Positions 1 through 8,843 of a stretch of DNA of 64,000 bases are shown in pieces. A model generated the notes under the pieces. The model saw only the letters and a program-made list of their open reading frames with translations. It ran no database searches and had not been told where the DNA came from. Position 1 is the first letter of the stretch. Each line of letters opens with the position of its first letter. The position numbers and the translations under genes were made by a program. Origin of the DNA: Clostridium acetobutylicum ATCC 824 (GTDB lineage Bacteria; Bacillota; Clostridia; Clostridiales; Clostridiaceae); contig NC_003030.1 in assembly GCF_000008765.1 (NCBI RefSeq), positions 1,150,001 through 1,214,000 of the forward strand, written 5' to 3'.

Positions 1-263
1 AGTATTTTTACAACATAGTGGTACATACATTTATATAACTTATGTAGAAATCTTCGTAAGCTGTGCTTTAAAGCGAAGATAAAATTAATTGGGTTAGGTA
101 TTTGAAATTATAGTGGTTTAAAATTTTTTAATATGATAAGAATTAAAAATGTGATGATTATATAATTTTTTAGTTTGACTACTTACTAGAAGAAATATAA
201 AATGTATAAGTTAAACAAAAATAAAATATTTGAAAGTATAAGTTTAAACTAGGTGGGTAAGGT
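1..263. other. Intergenic AT-rich leader
   Basis: No coding signal is visible on either strand. The stretch is very AT-rich and ends in the Shine-Dalgarno of the helicase gene at 264. I see no convincing promoter or structured RNA. Confidence 0.5.
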
Positions 264-2462
264 ATGATTTCAGAAGCTGTAAAAAGAGAATTTTGTTTAT
301 TGAGAGATAAAATAATAGAACAAAGCTATAAACATCTTGATAACATGCAGAGAAATGCAGTTTTTAATGGTGGAAGTAACTGCATTGTCGTAGCATGTCC
401 AGGAGCAGGAAAAACTCAAGTTATTCTTAATAGAGTAGATTATCTATGTAAATTTGGACCAGTATATAATACTGAGTATGTTCCTGATTCTCTAAAACAA
501 GAGGATTTAGAATATATGAGGGATTACTTAAATAATTTTTCAATTAAGAAGACAAGCATAATAACCAATAGAATTAGGCATCTTATGAGCTTGAAAAAAG
601 TCTCCACTGACAATATCATAGTAATAACTTTTACAAAGGCTGCAGCGGTAAATATGAAGCGAAGATATATAAACTATTTTAATAGTAGAAAAACGCCTTT
701 TTTTGGAACCTTTCATAGTTTGTTCTATAAGATACTATCAAGGCATAAAGGAAATATAAAAATCATAGAGGAAATTCAAAAATACAATATAGTTAAATCA
801 GTTCTTATGAAGTACATGGATGAAGTAAATGATGATAAGCTAAGAGAGGTAATAAACGATATATCAAGTCTTAAGTGCAGCGAGTGCAGCATGGAAGACT
901 TTAAGTCTCAAGTAGATAAGAAAATTTTTGAGGAATGCTATGAAAGATACGAAAGCTATAAGAAGGATAATTCACTTATGGATTTTGATGATCTTCAAAT
1001 AGAGTGTATGAAAATGTTTGAGGAAAGACCTGAACTCCTTCGCGGCTACAGTAATCTATTTATGTATGTTTTAGTTGATGAATTTCAAGATTCCGATTCT
1101 CTTCAAATAAAGCTTTTAAAGATGCTAAGTGAAAAAAGCAGTATATATGCAGTAGGAGATGAAGATCAATGTATATATTCTTTTAGAGGTTCAAGGCCAG
1201 ATTGCATGGTGGATTTTGATAAGATATTTAAGGATGGAAGAAAGCTATTTCTAAGTACAAACTATAGAAGTGTTAGGAATATAGTTGACATTTCCAAGAA
1301 TTTAATAGCAAATAATGAGAAGAGAAATTTAAAGGACATAGATGCAAATAAATCAGACAGTGGAAAGATAACTATAATTAACAGCAAAAATGAGAATATA
1401 GAAGCAGATAAAATAACAATAGAAATTGAAAAATTAAAAAACATATCAGACTATAATTATTCTGATATTGCGATACTGTATAGAACTAATGTTGAAAGTA
1501 GGAGTCTAATTGACAGTTTCATAAGAAGAAATATTCCTTTTAAGTTTTTGGATAGGGAGTATAATTTTTTTGAACATTTTATATGTAAAGATATAGCTGC
1601 GTATTTAAGGCTTAGTATTGATGAATTTAATCGCGAAAGTTTTTTGCGGATAATAAATAGACCATTTAGGTATATAAGTAAGGTTAATCTTCAAAAAGTA
1701 AAAAGTTATGGCAATATGGAAAGTGTCTTTGATATATTAAAAAATATAGAGGATCTTCCTATATTCCAAATTAAAGACATTGAAAAACTTCAAACTAAGA
1801 TAAGAAATTTAAATAAAATGTCCCTTTTAAGTGCTGTGCAGTTTATAATTTCAGATTTAGGCTATAGTGATTATATTCAAGATTACTGTAAAAAAAGAGG
1901 CTTTGATGTGGAAGAAATGATGGATATAATTGAAGAATTTAAAAGTGCTTGTGATGGATATAATAATATAATTAAATTTCTTTCACATATAGAAGAGGTT
2001 AGGGAGAAAATAAAAGAAAATAAAGTAGATACAAGTAAGGACACGGTTCTTTTAAGTACAATTCACGGAGTAAAAGGCATGGAATTTAAAAATGTATTTA
2101 TAATAAACTGTGATGAGGAAAATATACCACATAAGAACAGTATTGATGAGAATATAGAAGAGGAAAGAAGACTTTTTTATGTTGGAATAACGCGTGCAAT
2201 AGAAAATTTGTGGATTTCTATAACGAGTGAGCTTAAAGGCTGCGTTAGAAAGCCTTCAAGATTTATAAAGGAATGTAAACTTAATTTGAATGATTTTGAA
2301 GGAAAATATAAAAAAGGTGATAAGGTAGAGCACGTTTCTTTTGGCTTAGGTGAAATTATAAGTATTGAAGATGAGGTTACGGAAATAAGGTTTAAGAATG
2401 ACACTAGAAGATTTGATACCAGTGTACTTTTGAATGCAAAATTAATGCGAAGATGCCAGTGA
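264..2462 (+). CDS. UvrD/PcrA-like superfamily 1 DNA helicase
   Basis: 732 aa; an ATP-dependent 3'-5' DNA translocase/helicase of the UvrD/Rep/PcrA group by family. Visible motifs in order: Walker A VACPGAGKT (about 43-51), motif Ia ITFTKAAAVNMKRR, Walker B LVDEFQDSD (about 270), motif III VGDEDQCIYSFRGS (about 300), motif IV TNYRS, motif V HGVKGMEFKN (about 600) and motif VI FYVGITRA (about 637). The C-terminal 45 residues (KKGDKVEHVSFGLGEI) look like the PcrA C-terminal Tudor-like tail that binds RNA polymerase. The ATG follows AGGTGGGTAAGG at good spacing. The gene stands alone and ends before a hairpin terminator. It is probably a repair helicase; a second, more canonical pcrA may exist elsewhere, so I give no symbol. 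Confidence 0.9.
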   Translation: MISEAVKREFCLLRDKIIEQSYKHLDNMQRNAVFNGGSNCIVVACPGAGKTQVILNRVDYLCKFGPVYNTEYVPDSLKQEDLEYMRDYLNNFSIKKTSIITNRIRHLMSLKKVSTDNIIVITFTKAAAVNMKRRYINYFNSRKTPFFGTFHSLFYKILSRHKGNIKIIEEIQKYNIVKSVLMKYMDEVNDDKLREVINDISSLKCSECSMEDFKSQVDKKIFEECYERYESYKKDNSLMDFDDLQIECMKMFEERPELLRGYSNLFMYVLVDEFQDSDSLQIKLLKMLSEKSSIYAVGDEDQCIYSFRGSRPDCMVDFDKIFKDGRKLFLSTNYRSVRNIVDISKNLIANNEKRNLKDIDANKSDSGKITIINSKNENIEADKITIEIEKLKNISDYNYSDIAILYRTNVESRSLIDSFIRRNIPFKFLDREYNFFEHFICKDIAAYLRLSIDEFNRESFLRIINRPFRYISKVNLQKVKSYGNMESVFDILKNIEDLPIFQIKDIEKLQTKIRNLNKMSLLSAVQFIISDLGYSDYIQDYCKKRGFDVEEMMDIIEEFKSACDGYNNIIKFLSHIEEVREKIKENKVDTSKDTVLLSTIHGVKGMEFKNVFIINCDEENIPHKNSIDENIEEERRLFYVGITRAIENLWISITSELKGCVRKPSRFIKECKLNLNDFEGKYKKGDKVEHVSFGLGEIISIEDEVTEIRFKNDTRRFDTSVLLNAKLMRRCQ

Positions 2463-2553
2463 AAAATTATATATTGGAAACCATACTGCAAGTATATATT
2501 ATTGAATTACAAAGAAAAAGTAGGATAAAACAAAATATTATTAGTAAAAAAGT

Positions 2554-2596
2554 TGTGCAAGCAATGAAGAGAAAACTTTTGGCTTGCACATTTTTA
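2554..2596 (+). terminator. Intrinsic terminator after the helicase gene
   Basis: Perfect 9-bp stem TGTGCAAGC/GCTTGCACA (2554-2562 and 2582-2590), 19-nt loop, then a T-rich run (TTTTTATTTT). Confidence 0.75.
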
Positions 2597-2641
2597 TTTT
2601 GCCTCATAAAAATTTAATATAGAATTTAATAATATTAATCA

Positions 2642-2776
2642 ATAGAAATACCAAGGAATATAGATGATGTCTTAAAATAGGGTAAAGAAGTAACAGAAGA
2701 AATATATAAACTTTCTATTCAATTAAATGGAGCCAAAACAGCATTAATAAATGCAGATAAGAATAGTTCGAATACA
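2642..2776 (+). pseudogene. Decayed upstream part of the toxin gene
   Basis: The frame of the next gene stays readable upstream of its first ATG: it reads IEIPRNIDDVLK, then a TAG stop at 2678-2680, then GKEVTEEIYKLSIQLNGA and on into the ATG at 2777 without interruption. The helical, Lys/Glu-rich character resembles the N-terminal part of LXG/WXG-type polymorphic toxins. No Shine-Dalgarno precedes 2777. I infer that the original gene began further upstream and lost its 5' end and gained a stop. Confidence 0.6.
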
Positions 2777-3760
2777 ATGAAAGTGTCTTATGGAATTTTA
2801 TATAGAGGAAATAGTACAAGTGATTTAAGAAAAACTAATGAAAAAAGTGCTAAAATAAAAGATAGTAAAGAAGGCTTATTTGATGAATGGAAACATAAGG
2901 CAGAAGGCTTCTTAAACTTTGCTTCAAAGGAAAGTAAAAAAATTATACATGAGACTCAAGGAGAGTTAGGGGAAGCGTTTAAGGAAACAGAGAACTTTGT
3001 TTCTAAGGCAATTGATAGACTAAATAAAAGCTTAGCTGATTTTAAGTACATAGGAGGAAGTGTAGTAACACATCCATTGTTATTTATGTATGGCTTGTCA
3101 GGTGCTGTAGTGGATAATTCTGCGGGAAACAAAGCCTTAGAGGAGACAATAAAACATAATTACGAATATAAGTATGAAACTGACAAGGATTATAAAGCAT
3201 TAACAGCTATAAAGGCAGGAGAAACTGCTGGGGATGCAGGAAGTATGGTAGTAGGTGGAGCTCTTATGGGTGGTGGTGGAGCAGTAGATGGTGCAGGTTA
3301 TGTGCTTGCAGTTCCAACACTTGGAACAGTTACTGTACCAGCAGAAGCGATAGGTACCGCAGCTATGGTAGCAGGAGGATACATATTTGCTAATTCATCT
3401 GGTAAATTTGGAAGTGATGCTCAAAGTGTTTTTAATTATGCTCATATAGGAGAAGATTCGGACCAAGTAGTATCAAGAATAGCTGATAATCCTGCGCTAA
3501 CTAAGAAAGCTGAAAAAATGGGATCAAATGAAAGAATTCAACAGGAATCAGATCATCTGATTCAGGAATTAGCACAAGGAAACAAAAATCCCGGATTAGG
3601 GAGTAAAAATTTATTTAAAGATGTTTCGTATTTAAGAGGCAGAAATGGTGCAAGAATTTTTTATAGAATTGTTGATGGTAAGATAGAGATACTAGCTAAG
3701 GCAAGTAAGGCAAATGAGCAAAAGGTAATTAGTATACTTACAAAGATGTATAACAAATAA
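2777..3760 (+). CDS. Polymorphic toxin-like protein, probably 5'-truncated
   Basis: 327 aa as read from the first ATG, but that ATG lacks a ribosome binding site and the frame extends upstream to an in-frame stop at 2678. Residues 1-90 are helical and charged (pre-toxin, LXG-like). Residues 130-220 are rich in Gly/Ala and hydrophobic (GGALMGGGGAVDGAGYV), as in linker regions of secreted toxins. The last 60 residues (NLFKDVSYLRGRNGARIFYR and IEILAKASKANEQKV) resemble the RelE/ParE fold, suggesting an mRNA-cutting or gyrase-directed tip. The next gene, 25 bp downstream, has the size of an immunity protein. There is no classical signal peptide, consistent with type VII-type export. The domain assignment is from pattern only. 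Confidence 0.6.
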   Translation: MKVSYGILYRGNSTSDLRKTNEKSAKIKDSKEGLFDEWKHKAEGFLNFASKESKKIIHETQGELGEAFKETENFVSKAIDRLNKSLADFKYIGGSVVTHPLLFMYGLSGAVVDNSAGNKALEETIKHNYEYKYETDKDYKALTAIKAGETAGDAGSMVVGGALMGGGGAVDGAGYVLAVPTLGTVTVPAEAIGTAAMVAGGYIFANSSGKFGSDAQSVFNYAHIGEDSDQVVSRIADNPALTKKAEKMGSNERIQQESDHLIQELAQGNKNPGLGSKNLFKDVSYLRGRNGARIFYRIVDGKIEILAKASKANEQKVISILTKMYNK

Positions 3761-3785
3761 AAATATAAATAATAGGAGAGGTAAT

Positions 3786-4133
3786 ATGATAGTTAAGAAA
3801 ATTAGTTTTGCAACACCATTAGAAACATTAAAAGATATTAAAGATGATAATATTGATGTTTTTGTGGAGTTAGAAGATGGCTACAGTTATACAATAGTTG
3901 TAGCAACTGAACAAAATTTAATAACTCAGATGAACAATTCAAAAAAAGATTTTATTGAAGCTGGATGTCCATTTGTTATAGTGAAAGAATTGAGAAAAAA
4001 TATTATAAAGGATGCTGTTCAATCATATGCTGAGGGTAATGCATATTGGCTTAAATTAAATCACCTGTCTGCTGAATTTGATATAAGTGTATTGGATAAA
4101 ATGATAGAAAAAATGAATAAAGACAATGATTAG
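3786..4133 (+). CDS. Putative immunity/antitoxin protein of the toxin cassette
   Basis: 115 aa with a good Shine-Dalgarno (AGGAGAGG, 5 nt before the ATG). It is a small soluble alpha/beta protein with an acidic N-terminal half (DIKDDNIDVFVELEDG), an aromatic GNAYWLKL segment, and a Lys/Asp-rich helical end. I do not recognise a named family. Its position directly behind a RelE-like toxin tip, its size and its soluble nature argue that it neutralises that toxin; this is inference from context. Unlike the toxin gene, this gene is intact with its own ribosome binding site, as expected if immunity is retained after toxin decay. Confidence 0.6.
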   Translation: MIVKKISFATPLETLKDIKDDNIDVFVELEDGYSYTIVVATEQNLITQMNNSKKDFIEAGCPFVIVKELRKNIIKDAVQSYAEGNAYWLKLNHLSAEFDISVLDKMIEKMNKDND

Positions 4134-4206
4134 AAGTAAATATTCAGGTATAAATGGAAAAACAAAATTTTTTATATTTTTTCTGAAAGATTGAATAGAG
4201 TGGAGG

Positions 4207-4647
4207 CTATGAAATACTACATAATATATAATTTTTAACTTTATCAATTAATTTGGGTTGAATAAGTGGATATGTCCATTTTGTAGGCAGGTTTTCAAAT
4301 AAACATACTTTTTCTATTTCTGATTTTGGTAGTTTTCCAAATGTTTTAATATCTGAATAATATAACATTCCATAGCTTTCTTGACCACTATTATTAACTC
4401 TAGTTTTTCCAATAACTGAGTATACACAAATTGGTTTTATCGCATACTCGCATGCTCCTGTTTCTTCAAATAATTCTCTTTTTGCAGTATCAAGAATTAG
4501 TTCATTTTCTTCCCTACGGCCACCTGGAACTTCATATGTACTACGTTCTCTATGTTTACAAAAAACCCACTTGCCATTGTGCCTCGCAACAATAACAGCA
4601 AATTTTAGCAGACTATCCTCAACACCTTTATAAAATTTTACTTCCAT
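4207..4647 (-). CDS. NUDIX hydrolase
   Basis: 146 aa from the ATG at 4647, which has GGAGG eight bases upstream; a TTG 15 bases earlier overlaps that site and is not used here. The Nudix box is complete: GRREENE, seven residues, then RELFEETGA, giving the Mg2+-binding Glu cluster. NUDIX enzymes hydrolyse nucleoside diphosphates linked to another group. The substrate cannot be told from sequence, though the small single-domain form and HREQS-like region (FCKHRERSTYEVPGG) resemble MutT/8-oxo-dGTP pyrophosphatase-like members. The gene stands alone, convergent to the toxin cassette. Confidence 0.88.
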   Translation of the reverse strand: MEVKFYKGVEDSLLKFAVIVARHNGKWVFCKHRERSTYEVPGGRREENELILDTAKRELFEETGACEYAIKPICVYSVIGKTRVNNSGQESYGMLYYSDIKTFGKLPKSEIEKVCLFENLPTKWTYPLIQPKLIDKVKNYILCSIS

Positions 4648-4753
4648 ATTGTTAACCTCCAATTATTTTGCTATATTTTACTATTCTTTATTAGATTATA
4701 GCTTTTAATAGCACTTATTACAACATAATTTACAAAGTATCACATCTACTAGT

Positions 4754-4909
4754 GTGGAAGCAGAGATACGTGTTGGGGAGGTTGATGTTTTCGAAACACT
4801 AAAGACACCATATGGTAAATTTAAAGTTTACGAAAGACAAAATGGCAGATACGTTGGATATACAAATCTTCTGTTTAAAGATGAATATAGATGTGCATTT
4901 GATTTTTAG
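4754..4909 (+). pseudogene. Gene fragment of unknown family (51 codons)
   Basis: An open stretch begins at a GTG without a ribosome binding site and ends with TAG at 4907. It reads VEAEIRVGEVDVFETLK and TPYGKFKVYERQNGRYVGYT and has normal coding character. It lies between two unrelated minus-strand genes and has no promoter, so I take it as the 3' remnant of a lost gene. I do not recognise the family. Confidence 0.45.
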
Positions 4910-4945
4910 ACATAGCAATTAAAATTTGTATATTGGTAAAATTAT

Positions 4946-4981
4946 TAAAAGGCATGGAATTAAAAAATGTATTTATAATAA
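4946..4981 (+). repeat. 36-bp echo of the helicase gene (motif V region)
   Basis: Bases 4946-4981 match 2071-2106 inside the helicase gene with one mismatch (4962). The matched part encodes KGMEFKNVFI of helicase motif V. Nothing else of the helicase is visible here. Confidence 0.8.
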
Positions 4982-4992
4982 TAATTAAAAGT

Positions 4993-5493
4993 TTAGATAT
5001 TCTTCTCATAGCAATAGAAAGGAAGGTCTCTCACTGGAAGATAAAATTGGCCAACTTTCTTATAATCAAGATTAGAATATAGCTTAAGTGCTTTATTATT
5101 TCCACTATAAGCGTCTAATCTAATGCTGGAATAGTTATTTTTAGTAGCTAAATCTTCAATGAACTTTAATATTTTTTTTGCAATACCTCTTCCTTGAAAT
5201 TCGGGCTGAACACATAACCTATGAATAACTAATATCTTTTTTTCATGAGTAAGCCAGTCTATTTGACTGTATTCAGGCGGTTGCTGTTCATTTATTGCAA
5301 CGTAGGCTACACATCTTTCATTATCCTTTAAAACGTAGCAGTCCTTACGTTTAATATCATTTTCAATAATATCTGAAGAAGGATAAAATTCATCCCATTG
5401 GTATATGCCTTGACTTTTCATATATCTTATACAGTTAGAGATTATATCAATTACGCCTGATAGGTCTTCTGTCTGTCCTTTAATAATATTCAT
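4993..5493 (-). CDS. GNAT family N-acetyltransferase
   Basis: 166 aa. The acetyl-CoA pyrophosphate loop is clear: VQPEFQGRGIAKKIL (about 97-111, Q/RxxGxG/A), followed by LDAYSGNNKALKLYSNLDY, the usual GNAT motif B. The ATG is preceded by GGAGAAAAG. GNAT enzymes move an acetyl group from acetyl-CoA to an amine; the acceptor is unknown. The Tyr- and Trp-containing N-terminal segment (IYQWDEFYPS) is common in the small clostridial and bacillar acetyltransferases of unknown substrate. Single gene, no operon partner. Confidence 0.88.
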   Translation of the reverse strand: MNIIKGQTEDLSGVIDIISNCIRYMKSQGIYQWDEFYPSSDIIENDIKRKDCYVLKDNERCVAYVAINEQQPPEYSQIDWLTHEKKILVIHRLCVQPEFQGRGIAKKILKFIEDLATKNNYSSIRLDAYSGNNKALKLYSNLDYKKVGQFYLPVRDLPFYCYEKNI

Positions 5494-5794
5494 CTTTCTT
5501 TTCTCCTTGACAATAATTTAATATATTTGAACTTCTTTAATTAAGTAATAAGCTTGAGTTAATACATCTTTTAGTATAACAATAATTTCAATATATGTAT
5601 ATAATTAAACAAATGTTGATTCTCTTTCCCTAAAATTCGATGTTTGGTGTAGGAATGGACTGCATCTCTTGGACAGAAGTTATATATTTAAAATGTAAGA
5701 CTTTGAGATGAACATTAAAATATATTTAGCACCACATATTGTTAAATTGAATATTATAATAAAAGAATCAATAAAAACTTCAGGAGATTAGTAA
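5494..5794. other. Intergenic region between divergent genes
   Basis: About 300 bases holding the 5' regions of the GNAT gene (minus) and the Tyr/Pro-rich gene (plus). No coding frame or strong structure was found. An AGGAGA precedes the plus-strand ATG at 5795. Confidence 0.4.
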
Positions 5795-6172
5795 ATGAAT
5801 GGTTATAGAGACCACAGTATAAGAACTAGCCAATTTTACTGCCCATATTTTAATGATAAGTATATTTACTCACAAGGTGGATATAGGCAGAAGGTAGAGG
5901 AATATCCAGCTCAATATCAAAGCCACCCACAAAGCCCGCCGCCAGATTATATACCTAGATTTCCAACAACTACTTATAATGCTATTGCCTCTAGCAGTAT
6001 ATCTCCGTGCAATAATAAATACACATATTTGTGGCTAAAAAATGGAGAAGCTTTTTGGTCTTATATTGCGTATGTAGGTACTAGATCAATTTCTGGATGG
6101 AGATATGATAGGGGAAGATGGGTACAATTCGGTTTAAATCTAGTACAGATTAGAAATTTTACTTGTATATAA
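5795..6172 (+). CDS. Tyr/Pro-rich hypothetical protein
   Basis: 125 aa, preceded by CAGGAGATTAGTAA. The N-terminal half is rich in Tyr, Ser, Gln and Pro (QSHPQSPPPDYIPRFP) and looks disordered. The C-terminal half is a compact aromatic segment (YTYLWLKNGEAFWSYIAYVG, then SGWRYDRGRWVQFGLNL) that looks like one small beta-rich domain. No signal peptide or membrane segment is seen. The composition is reminiscent of spore-coat or surface proteins of clostridia, but I do not recognise a defined family. It ends in a terminator shared with the convergent peptidoglycan-active gene. Confidence 0.7.
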   Translation: MNGYRDHSIRTSQFYCPYFNDKYIYSQGGYRQKVEEYPAQYQSHPQSPPPDYIPRFPTTTYNAIASSSISPCNNKYTYLWLKNGEAFWSYIAYVGTRSISGWRYDRGRWVQFGLNLVQIRNFTCI

Positions 6173-6174
6173 GA

Positions 6175-6216
6175 AAAGAAACTTCCATATTAGATATAAA
6201 ATATGGAGGTTTCTTT
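6175..6216. terminator. Bidirectional terminator
   Basis: A 16-bp stem (6175-6190 with 6201-6216, allowing a G-T pair) around a 10-nt loop, with A-run and T-run flanks, sits between two convergent genes. Confidence 0.85.
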
Positions 6217-6229
6217 TCTCAATAAGATT

Positions 6230-7069
6230 TTATACAGGTCGAGCACCATTTAAGAGCTGTTCTGTGCTTAGTCCAAAGGTGTACTGAAAATGAGGAGCAT
6301 CCACAAGGGTTATTGCATAACTAGTCCAGTTACCACCCCATTCCAAGCCTACCTGTTGTCCAAGTCGTCCCATTTCATTAAAGGAAGTTATATCATTCCA
6401 AGAAACTTGGCCGTTCTCAACAGGTGCACAGTCAAAGGCCAAACCCCAGTTGTGATAGGAATCCCCTCCTTGAGCATCAGTAACTATATTACCAGGCATA
6501 GTTCTACCCTGAGTATATAATTGATCCTGCTCATACCAACTTCTAAAGGCTTGAATTACCCTAACATTTAATCCATTAGCAGTACATAAATTAAGAAAAC
6601 GTTGGGCTAATAAGGCTACGTATGGATTTAAAGAACTTAAGCTTATGGAGCTAGGTCTATTACTGTAATTAATAACAGGATTAGGATTAAATAATTGCTG
6701 CCGTGTTCTTGGATCTACAACACCATTTTTAACTAGTCCATTAACACTTTGGAATCTAGTAACAGCGTCAATAGTTACTGGTCCAAATATTCCATTTGGA
6801 GTTCCAACTGTAAAATATACAGAATTGAGTTTGTTTTGTATGGAAGTAACCTGACTTAGTAGGACACTCCAAGTAATTGGTCCTACAATGCCATCTGGAA
6901 CCAGTTTATGTTCAACTTGAAAATCTCTTACTACTTCGTAAGTTAGTGAGTCAAACACACCAGTAACCTTAAGGCCATTGTACCTATAATTTAAACCATA
7001 TAAGTTCATTTGAAGTATCCTAACAGAAGGACCCTCGTAATACAAGCGTAGAGTAGGAAATGTAGGCAT
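6230..7069 (-). CDS. Peptidoglycan-binding M15 peptidase (L-Ala-D-Glu or D-Ala-D-Ala type)
   Basis: 279 aa. Two tandem PG_binding_1 domains (about residues 8-65 and 72-130; each with the GxFGPxT-type repeat, for example GVFDSLTYEVVRDFQ and GIFGPVTIDAVTRFQ) precede an M15 metallopeptidase domain. Zinc and catalytic motifs are present: SYHNWGLAFDCAP (SxHxxGxAxD) and DAPHFQY (DxxH). The enzyme should cleave peptidoglycan stem peptides. No signal peptide is present, so it may act in the mother cell/spore compartment or reach the wall by lysis or binding; that part is inference. The start has GGAGAAG upstream. Confidence 0.88.
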   Translation of the reverse strand: MPTFPTLRLYYEGPSVRILQMNLYGLNYRYNGLKVTGVFDSLTYEVVRDFQVEHKLVPDGIVGPITWSVLLSQVTSIQNKLNSVYFTVGTPNGIFGPVTIDAVTRFQSVNGLVKNGVVDPRTRQQLFNPNPVINYSNRPSSISLSSLNPYVALLAQRFLNLCTANGLNVRVIQAFRSWYEQDQLYTQGRTMPGNIVTDAQGGDSYHNWGLAFDCAPVENGQVSWNDITSFNEMGRLGQQVGLEWGGNWTSYAITLVDAPHFQYTFGLSTEQLLNGARPV

Positions 7070-7156
7070 TATACTTCTCCTTTGAAATATATATACATAT
7101 CTATATTATGTTGATGTCTAGTGTTTGGTGAATTATTTAAGAAAGAATTAAAAAGA

Positions 7157-7183
7157 TGGAGAGAACTTAAAGTATTCTCTCCA
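7157..7183 (-). terminator. Intrinsic terminator after the metallophosphoesterase gene
   Basis: 9-bp stem TGGAGAGAA (7157-7165) with TTCTCTCCA (7175-7183). On the minus strand it is followed by TCTTTTTAATTC. Confidence 0.8.
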
Positions 7184-7190
7184 TTCTTTA

Positions 7191-8228
7191 TTAAAAGTTT
7201 ATTGTACGTGTATTTACTTGTTGAGGTCCATCACTTCTGTACTTAACGCCTTGAACAACTACACCATCACTGTATACAGTTACGTGATATCCTTCAGGGT
7301 CATTGTCAGTATTTCCAAGAGAAGGAACACCAAAGATACTAGCAGAAGAACTGCCTAGGGAACAGAAATTATCGCTGTCACCATAGTATGCATTACTAAA
7401 TTCTCTGTGAGTATGTCCTGTAAACATTATAACTTCAGGATGCCCGTTTAATGCATATTGCTCTAAAGTGTCAGTATTTAAAAGAGTTCCCCAACCTGAA
7501 AAATTTGGATTGGTAGGATCTGATCCATATACAGTGTACTGTAGAGGTTGATGTAAGAAAACAAACATAGGTTTTTTGCCTCTTGAATTACTCCATTCAT
7601 TTCTATTTGTTCTAATAGTGCTACTTAACCAGTCTATTTGGCTAGGATTAAGATAAGCGTCACATGGATTAGAAGGTATTTCGTCAGTGCCTAAAAAAGC
7701 GAGTCTATCGTTTTTATTATTTATGTATTGTAAATCGTATGAGTTATTACGAGCAGAATCTGTTACACCTGGTCTGGAACCTATAAGTGAGCGGATTCTA
7801 TTTGTGTTGTAATTGAAATTATTAAGACAAGTTTGATAATTTCCTGTGCTAGTGCCTCCAAAAGAATATTCATGATTACCAATGTTAAAATACATGTATG
7901 GAATTTTATATCCGTTGTTAGATAAATCGCCCTTAATTTGAGATATATTATTGTACAATTGATCATAAGTATCCTGGTAAGCTGTATCAACATTATCGCC
8001 ATTAAATACTACGCATTGGTCATTTGAGTTATATTTTGCTATACACTCTAAGGTTGTTTTGAGATTTTTAGTGGCATGCCATCCACCTTGATCGTCTGAA
8101 CCTATGTGAGTATCGGAAATAACATCAAATTCATATTGTGCACTAGCTTTAATTGCTGTTGCAGAGTATATACCAAAGGTAGCAACTGCTGCAATTAAAA
8201 GTGATAGGAATGTTTTTCTCTTTTTCAT
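7191..8228 (-). CDS. Secreted calcineurin-like metallophosphoesterase
   Basis: 345 aa. An N-terminal signal peptide is clear: MKKRKTF, a hydrophobic core, then the AKASA-like site (ATAIKASAQ, cleavage near residue 30). The metallophosphoesterase motifs follow in order: DTHIG (about 39), GDNVD (about 77), GNHE (about 117) and GHTH (about 272), supplying the two-metal site. It should hydrolyse phosphomonoesters or diesters outside the membrane; the substrate is unknown. Its length suits the purple-acid-phosphatase-like secreted branch. It stands alone with its own terminator. Confidence 0.9.
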   Translation of the reverse strand: MKKRKTFLSLLIAAVATFGIYSATAIKASAQYEFDVISDTHIGSDDQGGWHATKNLKTTLECIAKYNSNDQCVVFNGDNVDTAYQDTYDQLYNNISQIKGDLSNNGYKIPYMYFNIGNHEYSFGGTSTGNYQTCLNNFNYNTNRIRSLIGSRPGVTDSARNNSYDLQYINNKNDRLAFLGTDEIPSNPCDAYLNPSQIDWLSSTIRTNRNEWSNSRGKKPMFVFLHQPLQYTVYGSDPTNPNFSGWGTLLNTDTLEQYALNGHPEVIMFTGHTHREFSNAYYGDSDNFCSLGSSSASIFGVPSLGNTDNDPEGYHVTVYSDGVVVQGVKYRSDGPQQVNTRTINF

Positions 8229-8426
8229 AAAATTACCCCCAATTAAATAATGTGTTTATTTTTATATTTTAATGTAATTGTACATTGAAATTATAAAAAT
8301 GTCAAATAATGAAATATATTTAAATAAAATACATAAAAATTGTACAGAAATAAATTATGATTATTTTATGCTTTGATAACTAAAGATATCTGTGTTGAAT
8401 AGATTAAAAAAAGAGAGGAAAGCAAA

Positions 8427-8843
8427 GTGATAAAATTTCTAATGAGGACAAATAAAAAGGTTAGAAAGTTAAAAAAAAAGACAGGATTAAAAAGGAAACT
8501 GGAAATTCTATATCTTGCTTATAGAAGAAAAGATGTGCCATGGTACGCTAAACTTATCGCAATAGTTGTTGTAGGATATGTTTTAAGTCCTATTGATTTA
8601 ATTCCAGACTTCATACCTTTTATAGGATATTTAGATGATTTAATTATAGTTCCTATAGGAATATCTTTGGCTATTAGATTAATACCTAAAGAAGTTTTTT
8701 ATGAATGCAGTAAAGAAGCAGAAGAGGTTTTTAAAGAAGGAAAACCCAAAAGTTGGTTTTTTGGTGTTCTTATAATAATTTTTTGGATTGTAGTTGCTGC
8801 ATATTTCTTAAATTTATTTTTGAAGAGTCTGTATAGACATTAA
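8427..8843 (+). CDS. DUF1232/YkvA-like membrane protein
   Basis: 138 aa starting at GTG after AGAGAGGAAAGCAAA. The diagnostic DUF1232 core is present: YAKLIAIVVVGYVLSPIDLI followed by PDFIPFIGYLDD (about residues 46-78). A second hydrophobic helix lies at the C-terminus (SWFFGVLIIIFWIVVAAYFL). The N-terminus is strongly basic (KKVRKLKKKTG). The family function is unknown; members are small membrane proteins. Nothing nearby suggests a role. Confidence 0.8.
   Translation: MIKFLMRTNKKVRKLKKKTGLKRKLEILYLAYRRKDVPWYAKLIAIVVVGYVLSPIDLIPDFIPFIGYLDDLIIVPIGISLAIRLIPKEVFYECSKEAEEVFKEGKPKSWFFGVLIIIFWIVVAAYFLNLFLKSLYRH

Noticed and set aside
4207-4662. TTG start of the NUDIX gene at 4662
   Set aside because: It overlaps the ribosome binding site that serves the ATG at 4647.
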